Below are positions 8,116-17,653 of a stretch of 32,696 bases of DNA, piece by piece. The stretch spans positions 1 through 32,696 of the forward strand of contig JAIRPW010000039.1 in the NCBI GenBank assembly GCA_031256795.1, in the 5' to 3' direction. Source of the DNA: Zoogloeaceae bacterium (GTDB lineage: Bacteria; Pseudomonadota; Gammaproteobacteria; Burkholderiales; Rhodocyclaceae). The stretch's first letter is position 1. Each line of letters starts with the position of its first letter. The notes beneath the pieces are model-generated. The model was not told where the DNA came from. It saw only the letters and a list, made by a program, of their open reading frames with translations, and did no database searches. Made by a program: the position numbers and the translations under genes.

Positions 8116-8832
8116 ATGCGCCCTTCCCAAAGACAAGCCGATGAACTGCGCCCGCTGACCTTGACGCGCGCTTACGCCCGTCACGCCGAAGGTTCCGCGC
8201 TCATTGCGGCGGGCGGCACGCGCGTGCTGTGCGCCGCAAGCGTGGAAGAAACCGTCCCCTCCTTTTTGCGCGGCAAGGGACGGGGCTGGGTCACGGCGGA
8301 ATACGGAATGCTGCCCCGCGCTACGCACAGCCGCTCCGCGCGGGAGGCGGTCAAAGGAAAACAAACGGGCAGAACACAGGAAATCCAGCGCCTGATTGGC
8401 CGCTCCCTGCGCGCGGTCACGAATCTTTCCCTGCTTGCCGAACGGCAGATTTTGCTGGATTGCGATGTGTTGCAAGCGGATGGCGGCACGCGCTGCGCCT
8501 CCATTACCGGCGCCTGGATCGCGCTTCACGACGCCTGCGCCCGCTTGCTCGCGGAAGGGAAAATCGCCGCCATGCCGCTTCTGGATCACGTCGCCGCCGT
8601 GTCGGTGGGAATTGTGGACGGCGCGCTGGTGCTGGATATGGATTACGCCGAAGACTCTTCCTGCGACGCCGATATGAATGTCGTCATGACCGGCGGCGGA
8701 AATTTTGTGGAAATACAAGGCACGGCGGAAGGACAAACGTTTACGCGCGAAGAAATGAACGCGCTGCTGGATTTGGCGGCCTCCGGGATTGCCCGCCTGA
8801 TTGCCGCGCAAAAAACAGCGCTCGCGGCGTAA
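8116..8832 (+). CDS. rph: Ribonuclease PH
   Basis: A 238-residue phosphorolytic 3'-5' exoribonuclease that trims tRNA 3' ends. Near-invariant segments are seen: [13 protein letters not shown] at the N-terminus, [36 protein letters not shown] (phosphate-binding arginines), and [19 protein letters not shown]. Length is normal for the family. The start at 8116 has AGAAAG upstream as a ribosome site. It lies in the kinase-PP2C-rph-rdgB-radA run, 18 bp before rdgB. Confidence 0.97.
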   Translation: MRPSQRQADELRPLTLTRAYARHAEGSALIAAGGTRVLCAASVEETVPSFLRGKGRGWVTAEYGMLPRATHSRSAREAVKGKQTGRTQEIQRLIGRSLRAVTNLSLLAERQILLDCDVLQADGGTRCASITGAWIALHDACARLLAEGKIAAMPLLDHVAAVSVGIVDGALVLDMDYAEDSSCDADMNVVMTGGGNFVEIQGTAEGQTFTREEMNALLDLAASGIARLIAAQKTALAA

Positions 8833-8850
8833 GAAAAAGAAAGGCGCGCA

Positions 8851-9459
8851 ATGGACGTTCTGGTGCTTGCCTCCAATAACGCGAAGAAACTCAAAGAGCT
8901 TGCCGCGATTCTCGCGCCTCTGCGCATTCGCCTACTCGCGCAAAGCGATCTGGGCGTACCGGAGGCAGAAGAGCCGCACCCGACCTTTCTGGAAAACGCG
9001 CTCGCCAAAGCGCGGCACGCTTCCCGGATCACCGGTCTGCCCGCGCTGGCGGACGACTCCGGGCTTTGCGTCGCGGCGCTCGCGGGCGCGCCCGGCGTGC
9101 TGTCCGCGCGCTATGCCGGAGAACCCTCCGACGACGCGCGCAATAACGAAAAACTGCTCGCCGCCCTGACCGGAGTACGCGATCGGCGGGCGCGTTTCGT
9201 CAGTCTGATCGCGCTCGTCCGCCATCCGGAGGATCCGCAGCCCCTGATTGCGGAAGGAGAATGGCGCGGAGAAATTTTGGAAGCCCCGCGCGGATCGGCG
9301 GGATTTGGCTACGATCCTTTGTTTTTTGACGCGGAGATGGGCTGCGCCTCGGCGGAACTGCCGCCGGAAATCAAAAACCAGCGTTCGCACCGCGGGGCCG
9401 CGCTGGCGGTTTTGCGGGAAAGACTCTTGCGGGAAATCCAGAAAGAGCGTCAGGGTTGA
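8851..9459 (+). CDS. rdgB: dITP/XTP pyrophosphatase (Ham1 family)
   Basis: A 202-residue enzyme that hydrolyses non-canonical purine triphosphates (dITP, XTP), keeping them out of nucleic acids. Family signatures are LASNNAKKLKEL at the N-terminus, TFLENALAKARHAS, ALADDSGLCVAALAGAPGV with the metal-binding acidic pair, SARYAGE, GFGYDPLFF, and the SHRGAAL C-terminal motif. AAAGGCGCGCA before the ATG is a plausible ribosome site. The genes for tRNA trimming, nucleotide sanitation and DNA repair (radA) follow one another here. Confidence 0.97.
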   Translation: MDVLVLASNNAKKLKELAAILAPLRIRLLAQSDLGVPEAEEPHPTFLENALAKARHASRITGLPALADDSGLCVAALAGAPGVLSARYAGEPSDDARNNEKLLAALTGVRDRRARFVSLIALVRHPEDPQPLIAEGEWRGEILEAPRGSAGFGYDPLFFDAEMGCASAELPPEIKNQRSHRGAALAVLRERLLREIQKERQG

Positions 9460-9480
9460 GACGCCCGCACAAAGCGAGAG

Positions 9481-10845
9481 ATGAGCAAAACAAAAACAGT
9501 TTTTGTATGCGGCGAATGCGGGGCGTCCTCTCCAAAGTGGCAGGGGCAATGCCCGGATTGCGGCGCGTGGAACACGCTTTCCGAGCAGACGCTTGAGACC
9601 GGGAGCAAAAGCGCGCGCCGCTTTGACCCGCTCGCTCCGGGCGCAAAACTCACGCGGCTCGCGGAAATTGAGGCGCGGGAACTGGAACGCATCCCCACCG
9701 GCCTTGGGGAATTTGATCGTCCGCTGGGCGGCGGCCTGGTCGCGGGCGGCGTCACGCTCATTGGCGGCGATCCGGGAATTGGCAAAAGCACGCTGCTTTT
9801 GCAGGCGCTGGCCGGGATGTCGCATACGCGCTCCACGCTTTACGCGAGCGGAGAGGAATCCGGAGAGCAGATCGCGCTGCGCGCGCGCAGACTGGATCTC
9901 GCCGCCAGCGAAATGCCGCTGGCGACGGAAATCCACCTGGAAAAAATTCTGGACTTGCTGCGCGGCGTGCGTCCGCAGGTCGCGGTCATTGACTCCATTC
10001 AGACGCTCTGGACAGAACAGCTTTCTTCCGCGCCCGGCTCGGTTTCCCAGGTGCGCGAGTGCGCCGCGCAATTGACTCGTCTGGCCAAACAGCAGGGTAC
10101 TGCCATTTTCCTGGTCGGGCATGTGACCAAAGACGGTTCCCTGGCGGGGCCGCGCGTGCTGGAACATATCGTGGATACCGTGCTGTATTTTGAGGGCGAC
10201 GCCCATTCCAGCTTCCGGCTGCTGCGCGCTTTCAAAAACCGCTTTGGCGCGGTCAATGAACTGGGCGTATTTGCCATGACGGAAAAGGGATTAAAAGGCG
10301 TTTCCAATCCCTCCGCTTTGTTTTTGTCGCGGCATGGGCAGGAAGTACCCGGCTCCGCAGTCATGGTGACGCAGGAAGGAACGCGCCCCTTGCTTGTGGA
10401 AATACAGGCGCTGGTAGATACCGCGCACGGCGCGCCCCGGCGTCTCACGGTCGGCCTGGACGCGCAGCGGCTCGCCATGCTGCTCGCCGTACTGCACCGA
10501 CACGCGGGAATCGCCTGCTTTGATCAAGACGTTTTTCTGAATGCCGTGGGCGGCGTGCGCATTCAGGAGCCGGCCGCCGATCTCGCGGCGATTATGGCCA
10601 TCGTTTCCTCGCTGACCAGCCGTCCTTTGCCGCAAAAACTCGTGGTGTTCGGCGAAGTGGGGCTTGCCGGGGAAATCCGCCCCGCGCCCCGGGGACAGGA
10701 ACGCCTGAAAGAAGCCGCCAAGCTGGGGTTTTCCCGCGCGCTCATTCCGGCGGCAAATCTGCCCCGGCAAGCGACGCCGGGAATGGAGACCATTGGCGTG
10801 ACGCGCATTGACGAGGCGGTCGCGCGGCTGCGGGAAATTTCCTGA
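9481..10845 (+). CDS. radA: DNA repair protein RadA (Sms)
   Basis: A 454-residue RadA, a RecA-like motor that promotes branch migration in recombinational repair. In order: the C4 zinc finger (CGECGASSPKWQGQCPDCG), Walker A GGDPGIGKSTLLLQ, Walker B VAVIDSIQTLW, the RadA-specific KNRFG motif, and a C-terminal Lon-protease-like domain ending in the usual AAKLGFSRALIPAAN segment. Length is standard. It is the last gene of the plus-strand run, starting 21 bp after rdgB. About 175 bp separate it from the chemoreceptor gene, with a bulged GC hairpin around 10908-10938. Confidence 0.97.
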   Translation: MSKTKTVFVCGECGASSPKWQGQCPDCGAWNTLSEQTLETGSKSARRFDPLAPGAKLTRLAEIEARELERIPTGLGEFDRPLGGGLVAGGVTLIGGDPGIGKSTLLLQALAGMSHTRSTLYASGEESGEQIALRARRLDLAASEMPLATEIHLEKILDLLRGVRPQVAVIDSIQTLWTEQLSSAPGSVSQVRECAAQLTRLAKQQGTAIFLVGHVTKDGSLAGPRVLEHIVDTVLYFEGDAHSSFRLLRAFKNRFGAVNELGVFAMTEKGLKGVSNPSALFLSRHGQEVPGSAVMVTQEGTRPLLVEIQALVDTAHGAPRRLTVGLDAQRLAMLLAVLHRHAGIACFDQDVFLNAVGGVRIQEPAADLAAIMAIVSSLTSRPLPQKLVVFGEVGLAGEIRPAPRGQERLKEAAKLGFSRALIPAANLPRQATPGMETIGVTRIDEAVARLREIS

Positions 10846-10940
10846 CTTTCCGTCAGCCAGAATCTTCTGTCTGCCGAGGCGCAAGGCCGCCCAATGGGGA
10901 AAAATAATGCCCGCCGCATATTTCCCGGCGGAAGGGCAGT

Positions 10941-10946
10941 TATAAT
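10941..10946 (+). promoter_or_regulatory. Candidate -10 box for the chemoreceptor gene
   Basis: TATAAT, 74 bp before the chosen ATG, in the gap after radA. No matching -35 is visible and no sigma-28 consensus was found. Confidence 0.3.
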
Positions 10947-11020
10947 CTCATGGCATACCTATATGACTGCGTCGTGAAAAATGCGGCGTGAGATCAAAAA
11001 AGCCATTTCTGGAGACACGA

Positions 11021-12700
11021 ATGACGATTAAAACAAAGTTGCTGCTGCTGGCAGCTTGTTCGCTGCTCGCCCTTTTCATCATAAGCGGTCTGGCGTTCTA
11101 TGGCAGCGACGCTCTGGGGGACTCCCTGGAGCGGGTAACCGAAGCGCAGATTCCCGCGCGCGCCGCCATGAATAGAGTCCGATACGCAAAAATGGAAGCG
11201 CGTCAGGCCATGACCGAGATTGGCCTGTGGGAAACCGATTATTCCGCCAACGCCCGGCAGAAGTTTTTGGATATTCTGAAACGCTACGACGCCCAAATAG
11301 AAATCGCGCATACCGAGCGTAAGAATTACGGCGGCGTTGCGCGTCCTCCAGAAGTCGTGGAGGAGCTGAAACCCATCCGGGCGCGCTTCGGGGAAACCTG
11401 GGCGGCCTGGGAAGAAGACATTGCCAGAATCCGCCCGCTGCTGGAAAAGCTCACGGGACTCCCTCCGGGCGACGTGGAAAATCAGCGCGCCCTGATGGCG
11501 CAAATCTTTCCCATCTTCCGGGAACAAATCGACTCCTATGACAAACAAGACGCCGTATTCTGGGAACTGATCAAGGCCGAAGCCGCCCTCTCGGAAAAAA
11601 CGCGCCAGGACAGCCGCAGCTCCGCCTCCTTCTTCAGAAGTCTGCAAATCACGGCTTTCATCCTGGCGGCGCTGGTCATCCTCCTGGTTTCCTGGCTCAC
11701 CATCCGCGCCGTGATCACGCCGCTGGAACTCTCGCGCCAAACCATGGACGACATCTCTACGCGCAACGACATGACGCGGCGCGTACCGATTGACAGCGCC
11801 GACGAAATCGGACAGATGGTCAAGAGCTTCAATAACCTTGTAGCTCATGTGCAGGAAACCCTGAACTGCGTGCGCGGAAGCATCAGCGGCGTCTTGTCTA
11901 CCGCCAACGCGCTTTCCCGGGCGTCCGCGCAGGTTGCCTCAAGCTCCTCCCAGCAGTCTAGCGCGACTTCGTCCATGGCCGCCGCCGTGGAAGAAATGAC
12001 GGTCTCTATCGGCACAGTCTCCGGCAGCGCGGACGAAGCGCAGCAAACCACAACGGAAGCGGCGGATTTTTCCACGCAGAGCGGCGAAATCATCCGCCGC
12101 ACCGCTTCCGAGATGAGCGAAATCGCCGAGAGCGTCAGCAAGGCCAGCGAAGTCATTCACGCCCTGGGCGAAGAGTCCCAGCAAATTTCCAGCGTGGTGC
12201 AAGTGATCAAGGAAGTGGCGGATCAAACCAATCTTCTGGCACTGAACGCCGCGATTGAGGCGGCGCGCGCCGGGGAGCAGGGAAGAGGCTTCGCCGTCGT
12301 GGCGGACGAGGTGAGAAAACTTGCCGAGCGCACGGCGCAATCTACCAGCGACATCAGCGGCATGATCGGCAAAATACAAACTTCCGCCACGGAAGCGGTC
12401 GGAAAAATGCAGCATGTCGTGGAGCAGGTGAATTCCGGTCAGGCGCTCGCGCAACAGGCGGGGGATCGCATCGCCTCGATTCAGGAAGGGGCTGGCCGCG
12501 TATCTTCCGCCGTGACGGAAATTTCCAGCGCGCTCAAGGAACAGAGCGTAGCCAGTCAGGAAATCGCCAAACACGTCGAAAATATCGCGCAGATGACGGA
12601 CGAAAACAACGCCGCGGCGGAAGAAGTCTCTTCCAACGCGCGAAGCCTGGAAGAATTGGCGGAAAGCGCCAACACCTCCATTCAGGCTTTCAAACTGTAA
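11021..12700 (+). CDS. Methyl-accepting chemotaxis protein
   Basis: A 559-residue chemoreceptor. Membrane segment 1 is at about residues 7-28. A periplasmic region of about 170 residues, predicted helical (four-helix-bundle ligand domain), follows. Segment 2 is at about 205-228 ([19 protein letters not shown]), then a HAMP domain and the long signalling coiled coil with the hairpin core [20 protein letters not shown] and [15 protein letters not shown]. No C-terminal CheR-tethering pentapeptide is seen; it ends SIQAFKL. ATG 11021 is preferred over the in-frame 10988 codon because GGAG sits 7 bp before it and the membrane helix then begins at once. The ligand is unknown. No che genes are nearby. 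Confidence 0.95.
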   Translation: MTIKTKLLLLAACSLLALFIISGLAFYGSDALGDSLERVTEAQIPARAAMNRVRYAKMEARQAMTEIGLWETDYSANARQKFLDILKRYDAQIEIAHTERKNYGGVARPPEVVEELKPIRARFGETWAAWEEDIARIRPLLEKLTGLPPGDVENQRALMAQIFPIFREQIDSYDKQDAVFWELIKAEAALSEKTRQDSRSSASFFRSLQITAFILAALVILLVSWLTIRAVITPLELSRQTMDDISTRNDMTRRVPIDSADEIGQMVKSFNNLVAHVQETLNCVRGSISGVLSTANALSRASAQVASSSSQQSSATSSMAAAVEEMTVSIGTVSGSADEAQQTTTEAADFSTQSGEIIRRTASEMSEIAESVSKASEVIHALGEESQQISSVVQVIKEVADQTNLLALNAAIEAARAGEQGRGFAVVADEVRKLAERTAQSTSDISGMIGKIQTSATEAVGKMQHVVEQVNSGQALAQQAGDRIASIQEGAGRVSSAVTEISSALKEQSVASQEIAKHVENIAQMTDENNAAAEEVSSNARSLEELAESANTSIQAFKL

Positions 12701-12712
12701 AACCAGCGTATT

Positions 12713-12743
12713 CGGCGGGGCGCGAAATCAACCGGCCCCGCCG
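12713..12743. terminator. Bidirectional terminator between the chemoreceptor gene and iscX
   Basis: CGGCGGGGC (12713-12721) and GCCCCGCCG (12735-12743) form a perfect 9-bp GC stem, with ATTTTG just after it on the plus strand. It lies between two convergent genes, which fits shared termination. Confidence 0.6.
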
Positions 12744-12750
12744 GATTTTG

Positions 12751-12945
12751 TCAGGCGATTTCTTCCAGCCAGGCCGCCTGAATCGCTTCCAGAATTTTTT
12801 CGTTGGAACGCGAAGGATCGTCGCTGAAACCCGGAAGCGCCAGCACCCAGGCGCGCAAGTCTACAAAATTGACCGCGGCGGGGTCTTGTTCCGCGCGCGT
12901 CTCGGATAGAGCGGCGGCAATCTCGTATATATCCGTCCATTTCAT
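12751..12945 (-). CDS. iscX: IscX, iron-sulfur assembly adaptor
   Basis: A 64-residue acidic protein closely following E. coli Isc[13 protein letters not shown] at the N-terminus, DPAAVNFVDLRAWVLALPGF, then DDPSRSNEKILEAIQAAWLE. IscX binds the cysteine desulfurase IscS and iron and tunes cluster assembly. The ATG (12943-12945) overlaps the fdx stop as ATGA, so it is coupled to fdx. It is the last gene of the hscA-fdx-iscX unit and faces the chemoreceptor gene across a shared terminator. Confidence 0.95.
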   Translation of the reverse strand: MKWTDIYEIAAALSETRAEQDPAAVNFVDLRAWVLALPGFSDDPSRSNEKILEAIQAAWLEEIA

Positions 12946-13286
12946 GCGTGTTTTCCTTCTCGCGCCTGATTGAGCGTGTATTTCGGCAATTCCAGCGTAA
13001 GCGGCGTTTCCGCCACGCGAGACTGGCAGGCCAAACGGGAACGCGCGGTCAATCCCCAGGCTTTTCCCAGCATATCCTCTTCCAAATCATCGGCGGGTTC
13101 CAACGATGAAAACCCCTCGCGCACGATGACATGGCAGGTCGTGCAGGCACAGGACATTTCGCAGGCGTGTTCAATGTCGACGCCATGCTCCAAAAGCGCC
13201 TCGCACAAGTTGCTGCCCGGATCCGCCTCAAAAGACGTCCCCTCCGGACACAGCGCCGCGTGCGGCAATACGGTCACTCTGGTCAT
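12942..13286 (-). CDS. fdx: Isc-type [2Fe-2S] ferredoxin
   Basis: A 114-residue adrenodoxin-like ferredoxin that supplies electrons for Fe-S cluster assembly. The ligand pattern is [14 protein letters not shown] (CX5CX2C) with the fourth Cys in SRLACQSRV; the conserved [12 protein letters not shown] segment and the C-terminal LPKYTLNQ region are also present. ATGA overlaps at both ends (with hscA upstream and iscX downstream) indicate tight coupling. Confidence 0.96.
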   Translation of the reverse strand: MTRVTVLPHAALCPEGTSFEADPGSNLCEALLEHGVDIEHACEMSCACTTCHVIVREGFSSLEPADDLEEDMLGKAWGLTARSRLACQSRVAETPLTLELPKYTLNQAREGKHA

Positions 13287-15217
13287 TCCCCCTCCCTCTT
13301 GTTTTGTTCCAGGGGATTTCTTTTGCTTCCTTCGCGGGAAAACCCTGCGGCAAGGTCATCCAGTTCCCGCACGCTTTTTCCGGTCAGCGCGCGTTTGACC
13401 CCCTGATCCATGCGCCGCCGCGCGAATTCCTGGGTTTCATAGGCAAGGTCGTCAATCGCCAGGGAAATTTGACGGCGGTTATCCGTAAGCATCAGCGTTT
13501 GCAGCCGCGCGGCAGCTGCGCGCACGCGGGCGCGCTCCTCTTCAGAAAGCAGATTTCCGTCCTCTTGCAGCGCCGTCTCTGTCGCCTCAATGATGCGCTG
13601 CGCCTCTACCTGCGCCTCTTTCAGGGCGCGACGCTGCGCGTCCTCTTTCGTGTGCGCGAGAGAATCCTTGAGCATCGCGGCGATTTCATCGTCGGAAAGC
13701 CCGTAAGAAGGCTTGACCGTAACGCCCGTCTCCACGCCGGTCGTCTCTTCGCGGGCGGATACGGAAAGCAAGCCATCGGCATCTACCTGAAAAGTCACGC
13801 GCACCCGCGCCGCGCCCGCCACCATCGGCGGAATGCCTTTCAGCTCAAAGCGCGCGAGACTTCGGCAATCCTGCGCCAATTCCCGTTCGCCCTGCACCAC
13901 ATGAATCGCCATCGCGCTTTGCCCGTCTTTGAACGTCGTGAATTCCTGCGCGCGCGCGCAAGGCAGCGGCAGATTCCGGTCAATGATCTTTTCCGCGAGA
14001 CCGCCCATCGTTTCCACTCCCAGGGAAAGCGGAATGACGTCCAGCAAGATCCAGTCTTCTCCCGTCCGGTTTCCCGCCAGAAGGTTGGCCTGAATTGCCG
14101 CGCCCAGCGCGACCACTTTATCCGGATCAAGATTGTTGAGCGGCTCCTGCCGGAAAAACTCCGCGACCGCCCGCTGCGCCTGCGGCATGCGCGTCGCCCC
14201 GCCAACCATGACTACGCCGCGCACATCCTCCGGGGTCAGCCGCGCGTCGCGCAGCGCGCGCCGAACCGCTTTCATCGTCTTGGCAATCAAATGCCCGGTA
14301 ATTTCCGTAAATGTGCGCGTCGTCAGCGCAAGATCAACCGTCGCGCCGCCGGAAAGCCGCGCGGTCAGCGGCGCGGTTTCGTGCCGCGAAAGATATTCCT
14401 TCGCCTCGCGCGCGCGCGTCATGAGAATCTGCGCGTCCTCTGGAGAAAGCGGCGGCAGCTTTGCCTCCTCCAGCGCCCAGCAGAATATCCGCCGATCAAA
14501 ATCATCGCCGCCCAAAGCCGAATCTCCGCCGGTGGCAAGAACCTCAAAAACACCGCGCGCCAATTTCAGGATAGAGACGTCGAAAGTGCCGCCGCCCAAG
14601 TCATAAATGGCGTAAATACCCTCGCTGGCGTTGTCAAGACCGTAGGCAATCGCCGCCGCCGTAGGCTCGTTTAAGAGGCGCAGCACATGAATGCCCGCGA
14701 GCTTCGCCGCGTCCCGCGTAGCCTGCCGCTGCGCGTCGTCAAAATAGGCGGGAACGGTAATGACCGCGCCGGTTAGCTCTCCGCCCAAATGCGCCTCCGC
14801 GCGCGCTTTGGCCGCCTTCAGAATCTCGGCGGAAATTTCCACCGGCGTTTTTTCCCCGGCGCGCGTTTTTAAACGCGCCAGACCAGATTGCTCCATAAAA
14901 TCGTAAGGCAGCGTTTCATTATGCGCGACGTCCTGCCAGCCGCGCCCCATAAACCGCTTGACAGAGGCAATGGTATTTTTCGCGTCGCAGGCGCGGAAAG
15001 CCGCCGCCTCATAACCTACCGTCACGCCCCCTTCCGGAGGATAACGAACGACGGAAGGCAAAAGCGACCGGCCTTCCGCGTCATTTAACGTAACCGCCAT
15101 GCCGCTTTTCACTGTAGCGACCAAAGTATGCGTCGTACCCAAATCAATGCCCGCCGCCAGCCTGTGCTGATGCGGCGCGGCGGATTCTCCAGGTTCAGAA
15201 ATCTGAAACAATGCCAT
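13283..15217 (-). CDS. hscA: Fe-S assembly Hsp70 chaperone HscA
   Basis: A 644-residue specialised Hsp70 that releases clusters from the scaffold IscU. The nucleotide-binding domain is recognisable by [61 protein letters not shown] and [12 protein letters not shown]; the substrate-binding domain follows from about residue 400 and contains [14 protein letters not shown], the HscA-type form of that segment. The start ATG 15215-15217 has AAGGAAC as ribosome site. In the standard isc operon hscB, its J-domain partner, lies directly upstream; here the upstream gene is ampG and no hscB is seen, so hscA-fdx-iscX form a separate transcription unit. Confidence 0.96.
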   Translation of the reverse strand: MALFQISEPGESAAPHQHRLAAGIDLGTTHTLVATVKSGMAVTLNDAEGRSLLPSVVRYPPEGGVTVGYEAAAFRACDAKNTIASVKRFMGRGWQDVAHNETLPYDFMEQSGLARLKTRAGEKTPVEISAEILKAAKARAEAHLGGELTGAVITVPAYFDDAQRQATRDAAKLAGIHVLRLLNEPTAAAIAYGLDNASEGIYAIYDLGGGTFDVSILKLARGVFEVLATGGDSALGGDDFDRRIFCWALEEAKLPPLSPEDAQILMTRAREAKEYLSRHETAPLTARLSGGATVDLALTTRTFTEITGHLIAKTMKAVRRALRDARLTPEDVRGVVMVGGATRMPQAQRAVAEFFRQEPLNNLDPDKVVALGAAIQANLLAGNRTGEDWILLDVIPLSLGVETMGGLAEKIIDRNLPLPCARAQEFTTFKDGQSAMAIHVVQGERELAQDCRSLARFELKGIPPMVAGAARVRVTFQVDADGLLSVSAREETTGVETGVTVKPSYGLSDDEIAAMLKDSLAHTKEDAQRRALKEAQVEAQRIIEATETALQEDGNLLSEEERARVRAAAARLQTLMLTDNRRQISLAIDDLAYETQEFARRRMDQGVKRALTGKSVRELDDLAAGFSREGSKRNPLEQNKREGE

Positions 15218-15250
15218 GCGTGTTCCTTGTGGGAAAAACGATTTTTTAAA

Positions 15251-15265
15251 CCCGTCTTAAGCGGG
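15251..15265 (-). terminator. Hairpin with A/T flanks between ampG and hscA
   Basis: CCCGT/GCGGG around CTTAA, with runs of A/T on both sides. It could end ampG transcription, or lie in the hscA leader as an attenuator if the promoter at 15286-15312 is real. Confidence 0.35.
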
Positions 15266-15285
15266 ATTTTTACTGCCGGAAACGC

Positions 15286-15312
15286 ATTATCGCACGCGCC
15301 CCGAACAAACAA
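15286..15312 (-). promoter_or_regulatory. Candidate promoter for hscA-fdx-iscX
   Basis: Minus strand: TTGTTT (15312-15307), a 15-bp spacer and GATAAT (15291-15286). The spacer is short. This would give hscA a leader of roughly 60 nt containing the hairpin at 15251-15265. Confidence 0.3.
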
Positions 15313-15407
15313 GAACGACAGCGCTCTCCGGAAAACCGCGCCGCCGCCCATGTCAAATCAGGGAACGGGAAATGGAATCACGGCAAGGAGCGGGACGTCG
15401 CGCGTCA

Positions 15408-16703
15408 TTAAGATGGGCTGACGAGCGCCGTCCTGCTTTCCTCCTTTTCGCGCCAGGGCGCGACTTTGAAGAGCAGCAGCATTCCAGGGACGGCAAGCGC
15501 GGTACAGAACAGAAAAAACACGCTCCAGCCCAAATGCGCGACCAGAACGCCCGCAAACGCGCTGCACAAGGTACGCGGCGCCGCAGTAAGGCTGGTAAAT
15601 AGCGCAAACTGCGCGGCGGTATAGGCCGGATGCGTGGCGCGCGCGATAAAGGCGGTAAACGCCGCCGTACCCAAGCCCACGCCCAAATATTCCGCAGAAA
15701 TAACCGCCGCGAGCGAAGCATAATGCGCTTCCGTCAAGCGCCCCGCCGGAAACGGCCCTTGCGCGGCCAGCCAGGCAAAGCCCAAAATCGTGATCATCTG
15801 TACCGCGCCAAATACCCATAACGCGCGATTAATCCCGATTTTCACCATAATGACCGCGCCCGCCATTCCGCCAATCAGCATCGGCCACAGGCCCGCGTGC
15901 TTCGCCACAAGGCCAACATCCTCCTTGGAAAACCCCATGGTGCGATAAAACGGACTGGCCAGCGCGGTCGCCATGGAGTCCCCCAGCTTGTACAAAAACA
16001 AAAAGGCCAGCATCAGCAAAGCCCCCTGCCAGCCCACGCGCCGCAAAAATTCCAGAAGCGGCTCCACACAGGCCGCTCTCAAAGTGCGAGGCTGGCCCGG
16101 CGTCACGGGTTCGCTGACACACAAAGTCAAAAAAAGGCCGGGCAGCATGAAAAACGCGGTAATCCAAAATACGCTCGTCCAGGGCAGATGATCCGCGAGA
16201 ACAAGCGCCAGCGATCCGGGAATCAGGCCGGAAATACGATAGGCATTGACGTGCATGGCGTTGCCCGGCCCCAATTCCTCGTCCGCGAGAATTTCTCGTC
16301 TGAAGGCGTCCAGCGCGACGTCCTGCGAGGCGGCAAAAACAGCGATCAGCGTGGAAAGCGCCATAATGTTCGACAGATCGCCATCCGGGCGTAGACTCCC
16401 CAAAGCGCCGATCGAAAGCAAAAGCCCAATCTGCGTAATCCACATCCAGCCGCGCCGCCGCCCCAGAGGCGGCGCAAAGCGATCCATAAAAGGCGCCCAG
16501 AAAAATTTCCAGGTAAACGGCAATTGCGTCAGCGCGGCAAAGCCGATGACCTTGATGTCCACCCCGCCATCCTGTAACCAAATCGGAATCAACTGAATCA
16601 GCAAATACAGCGGCAAACCGGACGAAAACCCCGTAAAGAGGCAAATCAGCATCTTGCGGGTCAGAAGCGGCTTCAGCCACGCGGGGGCAGAAAAGAATGC
16701 CAT
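15408..16703 (-). CDS. ampG: AmpG-type muropeptide permease
   Basis: A 431-residue major-facilitator protein with about 12 hydrophobic helices. AmpG carries anhydro-muropeptides released by wall turnover into the cytoplasm for recycling. Signatures: the N-terminal LICLFTGFSSGLPLYLLIQ, KFFWAPFMDRFAPPLGRRRG loop, FAASQDVALDAFRREIL, and NAYRISGLIPGSLAL, all characteristic of AmpG rather than of other transporters. It starts 9 bp after rdgC, so it is probably the last gene of thiS-thiG-trmB-rdgC-ampG. No ampC or ampR is nearby. Together with murI it is one of two cell-wall genes in the window. Confidence 0.93.
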   Translation of the reverse strand: MAFFSAPAWLKPLLTRKMLICLFTGFSSGLPLYLLIQLIPIWLQDGGVDIKVIGFAALTQLPFTWKFFWAPFMDRFAPPLGRRRGWMWITQIGLLLSIGALGSLRPDGDLSNIMALSTLIAVFAASQDVALDAFRREILADEELGPGNAMHVNAYRISGLIPGSLALVLADHLPWTSVFWITAFFMLPGLFLTLCVSEPVTPGQPRTLRAACVEPLLEFLRRVGWQGALLMLAFLFLYKLGDSMATALASPFYRTMGFSKEDVGLVAKHAGLWPMLIGGMAGAVIMVKIGINRALWVFGAVQMITILGFAWLAAQGPFPAGRLTEAHYASLAAVISAEYLGVGLGTAAFTAFIARATHPAYTAAQFALFTSLTAAPRTLCSAFAGVLVAHLGWSVFFLFCTALAVPGMLLLFKVAPWREKEESRTALVSPS

Positions 16704-16712
16704 TGCGGCGCG

Positions 16713-17642
16713 CTACTCGCCTGTCTTTTCCCCGCCCAGCGCTTCAAACAGATCGGGCAAAAAACGGAGAAAGGTTTCGCCCATCAGCGCAAGCTCGGCG
16801 TCAAATATTTCCGCGGCGCCATCCGCGCCCTGCGCCGCCTCTTCTTTCAAAATATCCAAAAACTCCAGACGCTTGATTTCCCCCTTGTCCGTAAGCACGA
16901 AAGCCAGACGATCCTTCCAGGTCAGCGCCAGCCGGGTCGGCTGCTTTCCCGCCGCCAGGTGCGCGCGGATTTCCGGCAAAGTCTCGTCGCTGAGCGGATG
17001 GCGCACATAACGCACCGCGGCGCGTTCTTCGTTCGCGGCTTTCAGCTCACACTCCCGATCCAGCGTAAACCCTGCGGGCGCTTCCCCCGCCGCAAGCCAA
17101 TCCGCCATAGCGGCGGAAGGCGAAACGCGCGTTTGCGTCAAGGAAGCCGACAGGTTAGGCAAACTTTTGCGCAGATGCTCCAGAGCCTCTTCCGCCTTCA
17201 CCAAACTGGCGGCGCCGACGCCCAGAAAGCCCCGCTCCGCATGTATCCATAGCGGCATTGCGCGGCGGCATACGAAAGCGCGCGGTAAAAATTCGTCCCG
17301 CACTTGATCCTTCAAATCGCGCAACGTTTTCTTTCCCGGCGGGGTTCCCTGTTCCAGCGTAATTTTGCGCGCGCGCGCGCGCGTTTCCTGCAAAACTACC
17401 GAGGCAGGCAAAAGCCTGGTTTCCGTCGCGAGCGACAAAAGCCAATGCTTGCCTACTGCGTGAACCAGCGCGTCTTCCTCTTCGTCGTCACGTTCCGGCG
17501 CGGGCGGAACCCAGCCCCGGCTTGCCGCCTCCAGCGCGCCGCAAGCGGCGAATTTTCCCGAAGCAAGCGCGGAAAAAAGCTCCTCGCGCGTTACGGAAAA
17601 AGGAATAGGCAAACGATAAATTTGCAGGTTTTTGAACCACAT
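16713..17642 (-). CDS. rdgC: Recombination-associated protein RdgC
   Basis: A 309-residue RdgC, a ring-shaped DNA-binding protein that modulates RecA and is found in beta- and gammaproteobacteria. The N-terminus MWFKNLQIYRLP and the segments SRGWVPP, GKHWLLSLATETRLLPASVV, DEFLPRAF and LTWKDRLAFVLTDKGEIKRL are typical. The length matches the family (about 300). ATG 17640-17642 is preceded by GAGGA. A 17-nt alternating GC tract (17367-17383) lies inside the reading frame and encodes Arg-Ala repeats, so a 2-bp slip there would disrupt the gene. Confidence 0.95.
   Translation of the reverse strand: MWFKNLQIYRLPIPFSVTREELFSALASGKFAACGALEAASRGWVPPAPERDDEEEDALVHAVGKHWLLSLATETRLLPASVVLQETRARARKITLEQGTPPGKKTLRDLKDQVRDEFLPRAFVCRRAMPLWIHAERGFLGVGAASLVKAEEALEHLRKSLPNLSASLTQTRVSPSAAMADWLAAGEAPAGFTLDRECELKAANEERAAVRYVRHPLSDETLPEIRAHLAAGKQPTRLALTWKDRLAFVLTDKGEIKRLEFLDILKEEAAQGADGAAEIFDAELALMGETFLRFLPDLFEALGGEKTGE
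17367..17383. repeat. (GC)8.5 dinucleotide tract within rdgC
   Basis: Seventeen uninterrupted alternating G and C bases, encoding Arg-Ala-Arg-Ala. It is a Z-DNA-prone simple repeat; GCGC runs are common here, but this is the longest I noticed. Confidence 0.8.
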
Positions 17643-17653
17643 GCGTCAAGTCC

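Noticed and set aside
8932-10206. 424-codon minus-strand open frame
   Set aside because: Antisense to rdgB and radA, both firmly identified; arginine-rich and without motifs.
13304-14674. 456-codon plus-strand open frame
   Set aside because: Antisense to hscA; only the minus-strand frame shows Hsp70 motifs.
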